This document shows positions 1-13,400 of a DNA stretch of 64,000 bases, piece by piece (positions within the stretch are counted from its first letter, which is position 1; the number at the start of each line of letters is the position of its first letter). The stretch spans positions 310,001 to 374,000 of the forward strand of contig NZ_JAOEEA010000002.1 in the NCBI RefSeq assembly GCF_029837695.1, in the 5' to 3' direction. This stretch comes from Pseudomonas sp. GD04019. Its GTDB lineage: Bacteria > Pseudomonadota > Gammaproteobacteria > Pseudomonadales > Pseudomonadaceae. The notes beneath the pieces are model-generated. The model had not been told where the DNA came from and searched no databases. It saw only the letters and a list, made by a program, of their open reading frames with translations. Made by a program: the position numbers and the translations under genes.

Positions 1-486
1 GCTGAACTGCTGGTAGGCGCGGGTCTGCTCGGCCAGCTCGCGCTCGATGCGCGCCAGGTTCTTCGGGCTCGGGTTGACCTGTTCCTTGTTCTTCAGGGTG
101 ATGCGCTGTTCGCGGTAGTGCTTGGCGCCGACCTGGAAGCTCAGCGCCTGGCCGTTCGCCTCGATCTGCTGCGGGCCCGGTTTGACCGTCAGCGGGATGC
201 CGACGATGGCGATCCAGCGCTGGCCTTCCTCCTTCACCACCAGCACCGGTTTGCCCTGGTAGCGGGCCTGCGGCGCAGCGGGGCCGTCGCCAAGGTCGAG
301 CACGGCGACGCCGCCGGGGACCGGCTTGTTCAGCAGGCGGGTGATAAAGCCATCGGCATGCGCGGGCAGGGCAAGGCTTAGCAGCAGGCTGACAAGTAGG
401 CGCTGCAGGAGCGAGCTTTGCTCGCGAAGCTTCTTCGTAGCTGATGTTCGCGAGCAGAGCTCGCTCCTACGGATAGTGGCGGGCAT
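1..486 (-). CDS. M23 family metallopeptidase, N-terminal part (runs off window)
   Basis: This is the N-terminal part of a secreted or membrane-anchored peptidoglycan endopeptidase; the catalytic M23 domain would lie beyond base 1. After a hydrophobic leader (LLVSLLLSLALPAHA) the protein reads ADGFITRLLNKPVPGG and continues as the beta-rich N-terminal domain I recall from Pseudomonas M23 proteins encoded next to xseA. The only ATG in frame is at 484-486, 15 bases after the xseA stop, so the two genes probably share a transcript. From that ATG the first 30 or so codons run straight through a REP palindrome (405-470), giving an unusual Arg/Ser-rich n-region before the leader. A CTG start nearer the leader is the alternative. 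The family call rests on the N-terminal domain only. Confidence 0.7.
   Translation of the reverse strand, partial: MPATIRRSELCSRTSATKKLREQSSLLQRLLVSLLLSLALPAHADGFITRLLNKPVPGGVAVLDLGDGPAAPQARYQGKPVLVVKEEGQRWIAIVGIPLTVKPGPQQIEANGQALSFQVGAKHYREQRITLKNKEQVNPSPKNLARIERELAEQTRAYQQFS
405..470. repeat. REP palindrome inside the M23 gene start
   Basis: Two 24-base arms (405-428 and 447-470) are inverted copies, differing at two positions, around an 18-base spacer. The arms carry GGAGCGAGCT and GCTCGCGAA, the core of a common Pseudomonas REP. The same palindrome occurs at 36982-37044. This copy is unusual because it lies within the reading frame of the peptidase gene rather than in a gap. Confidence 0.85.
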
Positions 487-501
487 GGGTTTATCCAGAA
501 A

Positions 502-1881
502 TCAATCCAGTAGGGAAAGGGTCACCGGGGTGAGGTGGTTGTCCTCGACCCGTACATCGAGTTGGCCTTCGCCCAGGCGCGCCTTGAGGCGCTGACCGGG
601 GCGGGTCTGGGCGGCGCTGCGCACGGCCTGGCCGCGCTCGTCGAGGAGGATGCTGTAGCCGCGACCGAGGGTGGCCAGTGGGCTGACGATATGCAGGGTC
701 TGGGCAAGGCTCTGCAGCTGCTGCCGTTGCTCGCGCAGACGTGCCTGGGTGGCGCGCGGCAGGCGTTCGCCCAGGCTATCCAGGCGCTGGCGCAGCAGGG
801 CCAGGGCGCGGCCCGGGTGCTGGGCGTGCAGGCGGCCTTCCAGGCGCGCTAGGCGCTCGTGGCGGCTGGTGGACTGCTGGGTGAAGGCGCGGCGCAGGCG
901 CATGTCCAGGTCGTCCAGGCGTTGGGCCTGCTGGCGTAGGCGCTCGCCGGGATGGCGCAGGCGCCGGGTCAGGCTTTCCAGGCGCAGCTGTTCACGGTTC
1001 AGGCGCGTCTGCAGGCTCAGCGCCAGACGCCGGGTCAGACCGTCGAGGCGGCGTTGCAGGTCGGAGCTGTCCGGTGCCAGCAGCTCGGCAGCGGCCGAGG
1101 GCGTGGGGGCGCGCACGTCGGCGACGAAGTCGCTGATCGACACGTCGGTCTCATGGCCGACGGCGCTGACCACCGGCGTGACGCAGGCGGCCACGGCGCG
1201 CGCCACGGCTTCCTCGTTGAAGCACCACAGGTCTTCCAGCGAGCCGCCGCCACGGGCCAGGATGATCGCGTCGAAGCCGGCGCGGTCGGCCAGTTGCAGG
1301 CCGCGGACGATCTGCGCGGTGGCCTCGCGGCCCTGCACGGCGGTGGGAATCAGGGTCAGAGCCACCTGTGGCGCGCGGCGGCGGAACACGCTGATGATGT
1401 CGCGGATCACCGCGCCGGTCGGCGAGCTGACGATGCCGATGCGCTGCGGGTGGGCGGGCAGGGCGCGTTTGCGCTCGTTGGCGAACAGGCCCTCGGCGGA
1501 CAGTTTCTCTTTCAACGCCTCGAAGGCCAGGCGCAGGGCGCCGTCGCCGGCCGGCTCCACCGTGTCGAGGATGAGCTGGTAGTCGCCGCGCCCCTCGAAC
1601 AGCGAGACCTTGCCGCGCACTCTCACCGCCAGGCCGTCGCGCAGCGCCTGGCGCACGCGGGCGGCGTTCTGCCGGAACAGCGCGCAGCGCACCTGGGCCT
1701 GGCTGTCCTTCAGGGTGAAGTAGAGATGGCCGGAGGCGGGCTTGGCCAGGTTGGAGATCTCGCCTTCGACCCAGACCTGGGCGAACACGTCCTCCAGCAA
1801 CAGGCGGGCGCGGTTGTTCAGTTGGCTGACGCTGAGGGTGTCGCGGTCGAGACCGAGGCGCTGGAAGGGATCGTTGAGCAT
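502..1881 (-). CDS. xseA: Exodeoxyribonuclease VII large subunit
   Basis: This is the large subunit of the single-strand-specific exonuclease VII, which with XseB trims DNA in both directions to acid-soluble oligonucleotides. The 459 residues are the usual length. Residues about 15-115 form the OB-fold binding domain (QVWVEGEISNLAKPASGH). The catalytic region follows, with ARGGGSLEDLWCFNEE and SAVGHETDVSISDFVADV, both hallmarks of the family. The C-terminal third is a long Arg/Gln/Leu-rich coiled coil that contacts the small subunit in known structures. The start at 1881 gives the expected N-terminus. The gene is divergent from the zinc-ribbon gene at 1980 and lies directly upstream of the M23 peptidase gene. 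Confidence 0.96.
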   Translation of the reverse strand: MLNDPFQRLGLDRDTLSVSQLNNRARLLLEDVFAQVWVEGEISNLAKPASGHLYFTLKDSQAQVRCALFRQNAARVRQALRDGLAVRVRGKVSLFEGRGDYQLILDTVEPAGDGALRLAFEALKEKLSAEGLFANERKRALPAHPQRIGIVSSPTGAVIRDIISVFRRRAPQVALTLIPTAVQGREATAQIVRGLQLADRAGFDAIILARGGGSLEDLWCFNEEAVARAVAACVTPVVSAVGHETDVSISDFVADVRAPTPSAAAELLAPDSSDLQRRLDGLTRRLALSLQTRLNREQLRLESLTRRLRHPGERLRQQAQRLDDLDMRLRRAFTQQSTSRHERLARLEGRLHAQHPGRALALLRQRLDSLGERLPRATQARLREQRQQLQSLAQTLHIVSPLATLGRGYSILLDERGQAVRSAAQTRPGQRLKARLGEGQLDVRVEDNHLTPVTLSLLD

Positions 1882-1979
1882 GGCGGCATGATAAAGGCTT
1901 TACTGAAACAGCCATAGGCGCTTGACCGGTGCCGCGTGGTCATTAAGCTGCGCAGCCGTTTTTGCCTTGCGGTATTGCC

Positions 1980-2528
1980 ATGAGCGACCAGATCATCCTC
2001 GTTCCGCGCATCTCCAGCCTGCCCGGCCACGAGGCCAAGGCCTGGAGCATCCTGCGCTGGCTGATCAAGCGCGACATCGTCGAGCAACTGCCGACCACCT
2101 GCGGCCGTGGCGCGCGTGGCATGGCCCACGCCATCGCGCCGGGCGCGCGGCAGATCGTCCAGCGTCCCGAGCTGCTGCCTTATGGTCAGGCGCTCAATGG
2201 TCTGGAGATAGTCACCAAGCGCTGCATCTATACGCCTACCGAGGGTTTCCTCGAGGAAGCCGGCTGCGCGGAGTGCCGCCAGGAGATCGGCGAGGCGCTT
2301 TTCGCCAGCCTGGAGGAGTGGATGCCCGGGCAGACCGACAACTTCACCTGCCCGGAATGCGGGCATGAAGACGACATCAACGGCTTCCTGTTCCTGCAGC
2401 CCTGCGCCTTCTCCAACCTCGGTTTCATCTTCAATGGCTGGGGCGCAGCGGGGTTTCGCCCGGCCTTTCTCGAAGAGCTGACCGAGCGCCTGGGGCAACC
2501 GTTGGCCCAGGTTCAGGTAAAGAGCTGA
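1980..2528 (+). CDS. Conserved protein with a two-CxxC zinc ribbon
   Basis: This 182-residue protein has no function I can assign. It has an alpha/beta N-terminal half (residues 1-85) and a C-terminal half with CAEC (96-99) and CPECGHED (from 124), a spacing that fits one zinc ribbon built from two knuckles. There is no signal peptide or membrane segment, so it is probably cytoplasmic. I chose the ATG at 1980, giving MSDQIILVPR, over an upstream in-frame ATG at 1962 that adds six residues of poor character. The TGA stop at 2526-2528 coincides with the left flank of a MITE-like insertion. Similar proteins lie beside xseA in other pseudomonads and are often mislabelled as sugar ABC transporter ATPases; no ATPase motif is present. 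Confidence 0.75.
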   Translation: MSDQIILVPRISSLPGHEAKAWSILRWLIKRDIVEQLPTTCGRGARGMAHAIAPGARQIVQRPELLPYGQALNGLEIVTKRCIYTPTEGFLEEAGCAECRQEIGEALFASLEEWMPGQTDNFTCPECGHEDDINGFLFLQPCAFSNLGFIFNGWGAAGFRPAFLEELTERLGQPLAQVQVKS

Positions 2529-4224
<1,696 letters not shown>

Positions 4225-4245
4225 TCGACGCTTTATAGAAGAACG

Positions 4246-4271
4246 CACGGGGCTGACTGATCAGCCCCGTG
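4246..4271 (+). terminator. Hairpin between guaB and guaA
   Basis: A perfect 11-bp stem (CACGGGGCTGA and its complement) closes a 4-base loop. It is followed by GTCATTTGC rather than a T run, so it may be a partial terminator or an RNA-stability element that adjusts guaA relative to guaB. Confidence 0.5.
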
Positions 4272-4302
4272 TCATTTGCGAATTCCGCTACGAGAGACGG
4301 CC

Positions 4303-5880
4303 ATGGCCCACGACATTCACGCCCACCGCATCCTCATCCTCGACTTCGGTTCCCAGTACACCCAGCTGATCGCCCGCCGCGTGCGCGAGATCGGCGTGTA
4401 CTGCGAGATCCACCCGTTCGACATGTCCGACGCCGACATCCGTGCCTTCGCCCCGCGCGGCATCATCCTCGCCGGCGGTCCTGAGTCCGTGCACGAGGCG
4501 GGCAGCCCGCGCGCGCCGCAGGCGGTGTTCGACCTGAACGTGCCGCTGTTCGGCATCTGCTACGGCATGCAGACCATGGCCGAGCAGCTCGGCGGCAAGG
4601 TGGAAGGCTCCGACCTGCGCGAGTTCGGCTACGCCCGCGTCGACGTGGTCGGCAAGGCTCGCCTGCTCGACGGCATCGAAGACCATGTGGACACCGACGG
4701 TGTGCTGGGTCTGGACGTGTGGATGAGCCACGGCGACAAGGTCACCGCCATGCCGGCCGGCTTCCACATCCTGGCCAGCACCCCGAGCTGCCCGATCGCC
4801 GCCATGGCCGACGACAGCCGCGCCTACTACGGCGTGCAGTTCCACCCGGAAGTGACCCACACCAAGCAGGGCGGTCGCATCCTCTCGCGCTTCATCCTCG
4901 ACATCTGCGGCTGCGAAGCCCTGTGGACCCCGGCCAATATCGTCGAAGACGCCATCGCCACGGTGCGCGCCCAGGTGGGCTCGAACAAGGTGCTGCTGGG
5001 CCTGTCCGGCGGCGTCGACTCCTCGGTGGTCGCGGCCCTGCTGCACAAGGCCATTGGCGACCAGCTGACCTGCGTGTTCGTCGATAACGGCCTGCTGCGT
5101 CACAAGGAAGGCGACCAGGTGATGGCCATGTTCGCCGAGAACATGGGCGTCAAGGTGATCCGCGCCAACGCCGAAGAACTGTTCCTCGGTCGTCTGGCTG
5201 GCGTCAGCGATCCGGAAGAGAAGCGCAAGATCATCGGTCGCAGCTTCATCGAAGTGTTCGATGAGGAAGCCACCAAGCTCAAGGACGTGAAGTTCCTCGC
5301 CCAGGGCACCATCTACCCGGACGTGATCGAGTCGGCCGGCGCCAAGACCGGCAAGGCCCACGTGATCAAGTCGCACCACAACGTCGGTGGCCTACCGGAG
5401 GACATGCAGTTCTCCCTGGTCGAGCCGCTGCGCGAGCTGTTCAAGGACGAGGTGCGCAAGATCGGCCTGGAACTGGGCCTGCCGTACGACATGGTCTACC
5501 GCCACCCGTTCCCGGGCCCGGGCCTGGGCGTGCGCATCCTCGGCGAGGTGAAGAAGGAGTACGCCGACCTGCTGCGCCTGGCCGACCACATCTTCATCGA
5601 AGAGCTGCGCAACTTCGACTGGTACCACAAGACCAGCCAGGCCTTCGTGGTGTTCCAGCCGGTGAAATCGGTCGGCGTGGTCGGTGACGGCCGTCGCTAC
5701 GCCTGGGTCGTCGCCCTGCGCGCCGTGGAAACCATCGACTTCATGACCGCACGCTGGGCGCACCTGCCCTACGAGCTGCTGGAGAAGGTCTCCAACCGCA
5801 TCATCAACGAGATCTCCGGCATCTCCCGCGTCACCTACGACGTGTCGAGCAAGCCGCCGGCGACCATCGAGTGGGAGTGA
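4303..5880 (+). CDS. guaA: GMP synthase (glutamine-hydrolysing)
   Basis: This enzyme aminates XMP to GMP using ATP and glutamine. The 525 residues match the bacterial single-chain form. The N-terminal class I glutamine amidotransferase has GICYGMQ with nucleophile Cys86 and a later HPEVTH catalytic His/Glu pair. The ATP pyrophosphatase domain opens with the P-loop LSGGVDSSV. The C-terminal dimerisation domain ends in PPATIEWE, as is typical. I chose the ATG at 4303 ([18 protein letters not shown]); an upstream TTG in the same frame adds nine residues of no conserved character. It pairs functionally with guaB just upstream. Confidence 0.98.
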   Translation: MAHDIHAHRILILDFGSQYTQLIARRVREIGVYCEIHPFDMSDADIRAFAPRGIILAGGPESVHEAGSPRAPQAVFDLNVPLFGICYGMQTMAEQLGGKVEGSDLREFGYARVDVVGKARLLDGIEDHVDTDGVLGLDVWMSHGDKVTAMPAGFHILASTPSCPIAAMADDSRAYYGVQFHPEVTHTKQGGRILSRFILDICGCEALWTPANIVEDAIATVRAQVGSNKVLLGLSGGVDSSVVAALLHKAIGDQLTCVFVDNGLLRHKEGDQVMAMFAENMGVKVIRANAEELFLGRLAGVSDPEEKRKIIGRSFIEVFDEEATKLKDVKFLAQGTIYPDVIESAGAKTGKAHVIKSHHNVGGLPEDMQFSLVEPLRELFKDEVRKIGLELGLPYDMVYRHPFPGPGLGVRILGEVKKEYADLLRLADHIFIEELRNFDWYHKTSQAFVVFQPVKSVGVVGDGRRYAWVVALRAVETIDFMTARWAHLPYELLEKVSNRIINEISGISRVTYDVSSKPPATIEWE

Positions 5881-5900
5881 TCCCGCGCTAGGGTCGCCAG

Positions 5901-5930
5901 AACGGGGCGAGTGGAGACACTCGCCCCGTT
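5901..5930. terminator. Bidirectional terminator between guaA and the Nei/Fpg-type gene
   Basis: A perfect 13-bp stem (AACGGGGCGAGTG and its complement) with a GAGA loop lies between two convergent genes. Short T or A stretches on each side let it serve both strands, ending 6 bases before the stop of the minus-strand gene. Confidence 0.8.
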
Positions 5931-5936
5931 TGCATT

Positions 5937-6668
5937 TCAACCGTAGCGAAGCTGGCACTGCTCGCAGTAGTAGCTCTGGCGCTGGGTGCGCCCCAGCTTG
6001 GCCTTGCTCAGAGGGATGGCGCAGCGCGGGCAGCGGCTCTGCCGGTGGACCTGCCAGTGCTGCTTGAGCACGAAGGCCTTCTTCCAGGCGAGGAAGTCGA
6101 AGGCGTACTGGCGTACCTCGCTCACCAGCTCCCGCAGCTTGTCGACGGGCAGTGCGCCCAGCGGGCTCAGCGGGTGCACCTGGATACGAAACAGCACCTC
6201 GTTCTTGAAGATGTTGCCGGCCCCGGCGAACACCTGCTGATCGAGGATCGCATCGCAGGCCAGGGTGGCGGGCATCGTCTGCAGCTTGGCCAGGGCCAGC
6301 TCGGCGTCCCACTCATCGGCAAGGGTGTCGCAACGCCAGTCGTAGTGTTGGCTGAGTGGCGTCTGCAGGAGTTGCACCGAGCAGCCGTAGAAGTTCAGCT
6401 CGCCATTGGCGAAGCCCAGGCTCAGGCGCGGTGCCGCGTCCTTGCGCTCGTCGATGCGGTAGCTGCCGAACAGCAGCAGATGGATGCGCACCGCCACGTC
6501 TTCCAGCTCGATCAGGAAATGCTTGCCCCAGCTGCGCAGGGCCTTCACCCGCTGGCCATGCAGGCGCTGCAAGTCGACCTTGCTGTTGCCCTCGACACGC
6601 AGGATGCGCTGGCCGGCGAAGCGCTCGGTTTCCTCGCGCAGAATCAGGATGCTGGGGCCTTCGGGCAT
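5937..6668 (-). CDS. Fpg/Nei-family DNA glycosylase/AP lyase (endonuclease VIII-like)
   Basis: This is a base-excision repair enzyme that removes oxidised bases and cuts the abasic site. The N-terminus MPEGPS provides the catalytic Pro2 and Glu3 seen throughout the family, and GKHFLIE carries the conserved lysine of the beta-hairpin. A helix-two-turn-helix region includes QVFAGAGNIFKNE, with the DNA-binding asparagine. The C-terminus is a zinc finger, CPRC then CEQC. At 243 residues it is slightly shorter than typical 260-270 residue members. The early sequence fits the Nei branch better than MutM. It is convergent with guaA and divergent from the multicopper oxidase gene. Confidence 0.88.
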   Translation of the reverse strand: MPEGPSILILREETERFAGQRILRVEGNSKVDLQRLHGQRVKALRSWGKHFLIELEDVAVRIHLLLFGSYRIDERKDAAPRLSLGFANGELNFYGCSVQLLQTPLSQHYDWRCDTLADEWDAELALAKLQTMPATLACDAILDQQVFAGAGNIFKNEVLFRIQVHPLSPLGALPVDKLRELVSEVRQYAFDFLAWKKAFVLKQHWQVHRQSRCPRCAIPLSKAKLGRTQRQSYYCEQCQLRYG

Positions 6669-6837
6669 GCTGTGTGCTCCTGTCGGGATTTGCCGGTAGA
6701 CCCGTTGCCCGCGCGTAGAGTTGCGGCAATCCGCCGCGCGCTCCTTGGCTTTGCCCGCACACAGCGCCTGCAGTTAATGAGAAACTATGTCGTTCAGGGC
6801 CGGATAGTCGGCCCGCATTCTCAGGAGTCGTCGGCGC

Positions 6838-8208
6838 ATGTCGTTTACCCGCAGACAGATACTTGCCGGCCTGGCGGGGCTGGGCGTCGCCGGCCTCGGC
6901 ACCGGAGGCGTGCGCTACTGGCTGGGGCGTCCGGAGAATGTGGCGACCCATGACTACGAGCTGATCGCTGCGCCGCTGGATATGGAGCTGGTGCCGGGCC
7001 ACCAGACCCCGGCCTGGGCCTACGGCGGACAGGCGCCCGGCCTGGAGCTGCGCTGCAAGCAGGGCGAGCGTCTGCGGGTACGCTTCATCAACAGGCTGGA
7101 TGTGGACACCACCATCCACTGGCACGGCATCCGCCTGCCGCTGGACATGGACGGCGTGCCCTATGTCTCGCAGCTGCCGGTCAAGCCGGGTGAATACTTC
7201 GACTACGACTTCATCTGCCCGGACGCCGGCAGCTACTGGTACCACCCGCACACCGCCAGCTCCGAGCAGCTGGGCCGCGGCCTGGTCGGCCCGCTGATCG
7301 TCGAGGAGCGCGAGTCGAGCGGTTTCGCCCACGAGCGCACGCTATGCCTGAAGACCTGGCACGTGGACGAGCAGGGCGCCTTCACCGAGTTCCTGGTGCC
7401 GCGCCAGGCGGCCCGCGAGGGCACTCGTGGACGCCTGTCGACCATCAACGGCCAGCCGCTGCCGACCCTGGAGCTGCCGGCCGGGCAGGTGGTGCGCCTG
7501 CGCCTGATCAATGTCGACAGCACCATCACCTACCGTCTCAACCTGCCGGGCGGCGAAGCACGCATCTATGCGCTGGACGGCAACCCGGTGGAACCGCGCG
7601 CGCTGGGCAAGGACTACTGGCTGGGCCCGGGCATGCGTATCGATCTGGCGCTCAAGGTGCCGGCGGCAGGCCAGGAACTGCCGCTGCGCAATGGGCCGCT
7701 GCGTCTGGCGACCATCAGGAGCGTGGCCGGCAGCGAGGCGCCCGGCGACTGGCCGCCGGCGCTGCCGGCCAATCCGGTGCGCGAACCGGACCTGAGCCAG
7801 GCCGAGACCCTGCGCTTCAACTTCGAGTGGGCGGCCATGCTCTCCGGCGATGTGCAGCGCGGTGGCAGTTATCGCTACTGGCAGATCAACGGCCAGGCCT
7901 GGGACATCAGCGACAAGGCCTGTGCCGATCGGCCGATCGCCAGCCTGAAGAAGGACGGCCATTACATCTTCGTGCTGCGCAACATGGCCCAGTACCAGCA
8001 CCCCATCCACCTGCACGGCATGAGCTTCAAGGTGCTGGATTCGGACCGCAAGGACATCGTGCCGTACTTCACCGACACCTACCTGCTGGGCAAGAACGAG
8101 ACGGCGCGCATCGCCTTCGTCGCCGATAATCCCGGGGTGTGGATGTTCCACTGCCATGTGATCGATCACATGGAAACCGGCCTGATGGCCGCCATCGAGG
8201 TGGTTTGA
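6838..8208 (+). CDS. Tat-exported multicopper oxidase
   Basis: This is a periplasmic laccase-like oxidase, probably a cuprous or metal oxidase. The N-terminus MSFTRRQILAGLAG is a twin-arginine signal. Three cupredoxin domains follow. The copper ligand motifs are HWHG (residues 94-97), HPH (136-138), HPIHLHG in the third domain and the closing HCHVIDHMETGLM, whose Met is the axial type 1 ligand. No Met-rich CueO-type insert is seen. CAGGAG lies about 11 bases before the ATG. The TGA overlaps the tadA ATG by one base, so the two are translationally coupled. An equivalent gene follows guaA in P. aeruginosa, as I recall. The physiological substrate cannot be read from sequence. Confidence 0.93.
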   Translation: MSFTRRQILAGLAGLGVAGLGTGGVRYWLGRPENVATHDYELIAAPLDMELVPGHQTPAWAYGGQAPGLELRCKQGERLRVRFINRLDVDTTIHWHGIRLPLDMDGVPYVSQLPVKPGEYFDYDFICPDAGSYWYHPHTASSEQLGRGLVGPLIVEERESSGFAHERTLCLKTWHVDEQGAFTEFLVPRQAAREGTRGRLSTINGQPLPTLELPAGQVVRLRLINVDSTITYRLNLPGGEARIYALDGNPVEPRALGKDYWLGPGMRIDLALKVPAAGQELPLRNGPLRLATIRSVAGSEAPGDWPPALPANPVREPDLSQAETLRFNFEWAAMLSGDVQRGGSYRYWQINGQAWDISDKACADRPIASLKKDGHYIFVLRNMAQYQHPIHLHGMSFKVLDSDRKDIVPYFTDTYLLGKNETARIAFVADNPGVWMFHCHVIDHMETGLMAAIEVV

Positions 8209-8689
8209 TGCGCCAACCGAAGATCATCGACCGCAGCCAGGACGAGCGCTTTATGCGCCAGGCGCTGGCTCTGGCTGCCCAAGGAGCGGAGCGCGGCGAG
8301 GTGCCGGTGGGCGCGGTGCTGGTGCAGGATGGCGAGGTGATCGGCCGCGGCTTCAACTGCCCGATCAGCACCTCCGACCCCAGCGCCCATGCCGAGATGG
8401 TGGCGATCCGCGCCGCCGCCCAGGCCGTGCAGAACTACCGCCTGCCCGGCAGCACGCTGTACGTCACCCTGGAGCCCTGCAGCATGTGCGCCGGGCTGAT
8501 CGTGCATTCGCGCGTCAACCGGGTGGTCTATGGCACCACCGAGCCCAAGGCGGGCGTGGCGGTCAGCCGCGGGCAGTTCTTCACCCAGGACTTCCTCAAC
8601 CATCGGGTGCTGATCGAGGGCGGGTTGCTGGCGCAGGAATGCGGGGAAATGCTCAGTGCCTTCTTCAAGGCGCGGCGGGCCGGGGACAA

Positions 8690-8693
<4 letters not shown>
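8208..8693 (+). CDS. tadA: tRNA-specific adenosine deaminase
   Basis: TadA converts A34 to inosine in the anticodon of tRNA-Arg(ACG), which lets it read CGU, CGC and CGA codons. The 161-residue protein has the cytidine-deaminase fold with the zinc and proton-shuttle motif HAEM (His61, Glu63) and PCSMC (Cys91, Cys94). The ATG at 8208 overlaps the preceding stop as TGATG, which fixes the start. The C-terminus AFFKARRAGDK ends directly in a TAG that is itself part of a REP palindrome starting at 8690. Confidence 0.96.
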
Positions 8694-10368
<1,675 letters not shown>

Positions 10369-10444
10369 GCACGGCCTCAAAGAACCTGCTCCCGGGGGCC
10401 CGTGGCAGGTTCGAAGTACACCCCCTTCTCAGAGGCTGTTCTCC

Positions 10445-13400
10445 ATGTTGATCCTGCGCGGCGCGCCCGCTCTTTCCGCCTTCCGTCACGGCAAACTGCT
10501 TTCGCAACTGACTGCCAAGGTCCCCGCCGTGACCGGGTTGTACGCCGAGTTCGCGCACTTTGCCGAAGTCACCGGAGTACTTACCGCCGATGAAGAGCAG
10601 GTGCTGGCCCGGCTGCTGAAGTACGGCCCGAGCGTTCCGGTGCAGGAGCCCAGCGGCAAGCTGTTCCTGACCATTCCGCGCTTCGGCACCATCTCGCCCT
10701 GGTCGAGCAAGGCCAGCGACATCGCCCGCAACTGCGGCCTGGCCAAGATCGAGCGCCTGGAGCGCGGCGTGGCCTACTACGTCAGTGGCGAGCTGAGCGA
10801 GGCCGATATCCAGGCCGCCGCCGCCCTGCTGCACGACCGCATGACCCAGCTGGTGCTGAGCACCCTGGAAGAGGCCGCCGGCCTGTTCAGCCACGCCCAG
10901 CCCAAGCCGCTGACCGCCGTGGACATCCTGGGTGGTGGTCGCGCCGCCCTGGAGCAGGCCAACGTCCAGCTGGGTCTGGCCCTGGCCGAGGACGAGATCG
11001 ACTACCTGGTGAAGAGCTTCACCGAGCTGGGCCGCAACCCGCACGACGTCGAACTGATGATGTTCGCCCAGGCCAACTCCGAGCATTGCCGCCACAAGAT
11101 CTTCAACGCCAGCTGGGACATCGACGGCGAGAGCCAGGACAAGTCGCTGTTCGGCATGATCAAGAACACCTACCAGATGCACAGCGACGGCGTGCTGTCC
11201 GCCTACAAGGACAATGCCTCGGTCATCGTCGGCCACACGGCCGGGCGCTTCTTCCCCAATCCGGATACCCGCGAGTACGGCGCTACCGTCGAGCCGGTGC
11301 ACATCCTGATGAAGGTGGAAACCCACAACCACCCGACCGCCATCGCCCCGTTCCCCGGCGCCTCCACCGGCTCCGGCGGCGAGATCCGCGACGAGGGCGC
11401 CACCGGTCGCGGCGCCAAGCCCAAGGCCGGCCTGACCGGCTTCACCGTGTCCAACCTGAACATCCCCGGTTTCGTGCAGCCCTGGGAGAAGCCCTACGGC
11501 AAGCCCGAGCGCATCGTCACCGCGCTGGACATCATGATCGAGGGCCCGCTGGGCGGCGCCGCGTTCAACAACGAATTCGGTCGTCCGGCCCTGAACGGCT
11601 ACTTCCGTACCTTCGAGCAGGCCGTGAACTCGCCGCGTGGCGAAGAAGTGCGCGGTTACCACAAGCCGATCATGCTCGCCGGCGGCATGGGCAACATCCG
11701 TGAAGACCATGTGCAGAAGGGCGAGATCTCGGTCGGCGCCAAGCTGATCGTGCTCGGCGGCCCGGCCATGCTGATCGGCCTGGGCGGCGGCGCCGCTTCC
11801 TCCATGGCCACCGGCGCCAGCTCCGCCGACCTGGACTTCGCCTCGGTACAGCGCGACAACCCGGAAATGGAGCGTCGCTGCCAGGAAGTCATCGACCGCT
11901 GCTGGCAGCTGGGCGCCGACAACCCGATCAAGTTCATCCACGACGTCGGCGCCGGCGGCATCTCCAACGCCCTGCCGGAGCTGATCAACGACGGCGGCCG
12001 TGGCGGTCGCTTCGAGCTGCGCGCCGTGCCGAACGACGAGCCGGGCATGGCCCCGCTGGAAATCTGGTGCAACGAGTCGCAGGAACGCTACGTGATGAGC
12101 GTGGACGCTGCCGACTTCGAGCGCTTCAAGGCCATCTGCGAGCGCGAGCGCTGCCCGTTCGCCGTGGTCGGCGAGGCCATCGCCGAGCCGCACCTGACTG
12201 TGTCCGACAGCCACTTCGGCAACAAGCCGGTGGACATGCCGCTGGAAGTGCTGCTCGGCAAGCCGCCGCGCATGCACCGCAGCGTGACCCGCGAGGCCGA
12301 GCAGGGCGATGACTTCGCCGCCGCCAGCGTCGACATCGACGAGGCCGTGAGCCGCGTGCTGCACCACCCGGCCGTGGCCAGCAAGAGCTTCCTGATCACC
12401 ATTGGCGACCGCACCATCACCGGCCTGGTGGCCCGCGACCAGATGGTCGGCCCGTGGCAGGTGCCGGTGGCCGACTGCGCCGTGACCGCCACCAGCTTCG
12501 ACGTCTACACCGGCGAGGCCATGGCCATGGGCGAGCGCACCCCGCTGGCCCTGCTGGACGCGCCGGCCTCGGGCCGCATGGCCGTCGGTGAGACTATCAC
12601 CAACCTGGCGGCCTCGCGCATCGAGAAGATCTCCGACATCAAGCTGTCCGCCAACTGGATGGCCGCTGCCGGCCACCCGGGCGAGGACGCGCGCCTGTAC
12701 GACACCGTGAAAGCGGTCGGCATGGAGCTGTGCCCCGCGCTCGGCATCACCATCCCGGTGGGCAAGGACTCCATGTCCATGAAGACCCGCTGGCAGGACG
12801 AGGGCGTCGACAAGAGCGTGACCTCGCCGCTGTCGCTGGTGATCACCGGCTTCGCCCCGGTCGCCGATATTCGCCAGACCCTGACGCCGCAGCTGCGTCT
12901 GGACAAGGGCGAGACCGACCTGATCCTGATCGATCTCGGCCGTGGGCAGAACCGCATGGGCGGCTCGATCCTGGCGCAGACCTACGCCAAGCTCGGCCAG
13001 GCCGTGCCGGACGTGGACGACGCCGAAGATCTCAAGGCGTTCTTCGCGGTGATCCAGGGCCTCAACGCCGACGGTCACCTCCTGGCCTACCACGACCGTT
13101 CCGATGGTGGCCTGCTGACCACCGCACTGGAAATGGCCTTTGCCGGCCACTGCGGCCTCAACCTGTTTCTCGACGGCCTGGCCGATGACGCCTCCGAACT
13201 GGCCGCCGTGCTGTTCAACGAGGAGCTGGGTGCGGTGATCCAGGTGCGCCAGGACGCCACTCCGGAAGTCCTCGCCCAGTTCAGCGCTGCCGGTCTCGAC
13301 GATTGCGTGGCGGTGATCGGCCAACCGGTCAACGGCAGCGACGTGGCCATCAGCTTCAACGGCGAGCCGGTATTCGGCGGCGAGCGCCGCATGCTGCAGC

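Noticed and set aside
952..1917. A 321-residue open frame antisense to xseA
   Set aside because: Low-complexity Gln/Ala/Gly composition and full overlap with the conserved XseA frame mark it as a shadow.
5392..6312. A 306-residue minus frame spanning the guaA 3' end and part of the Nei/Fpg-type gene
   Set aside because: It overlaps two recognised genes in a non-coding frame and crosses the terminator between them.
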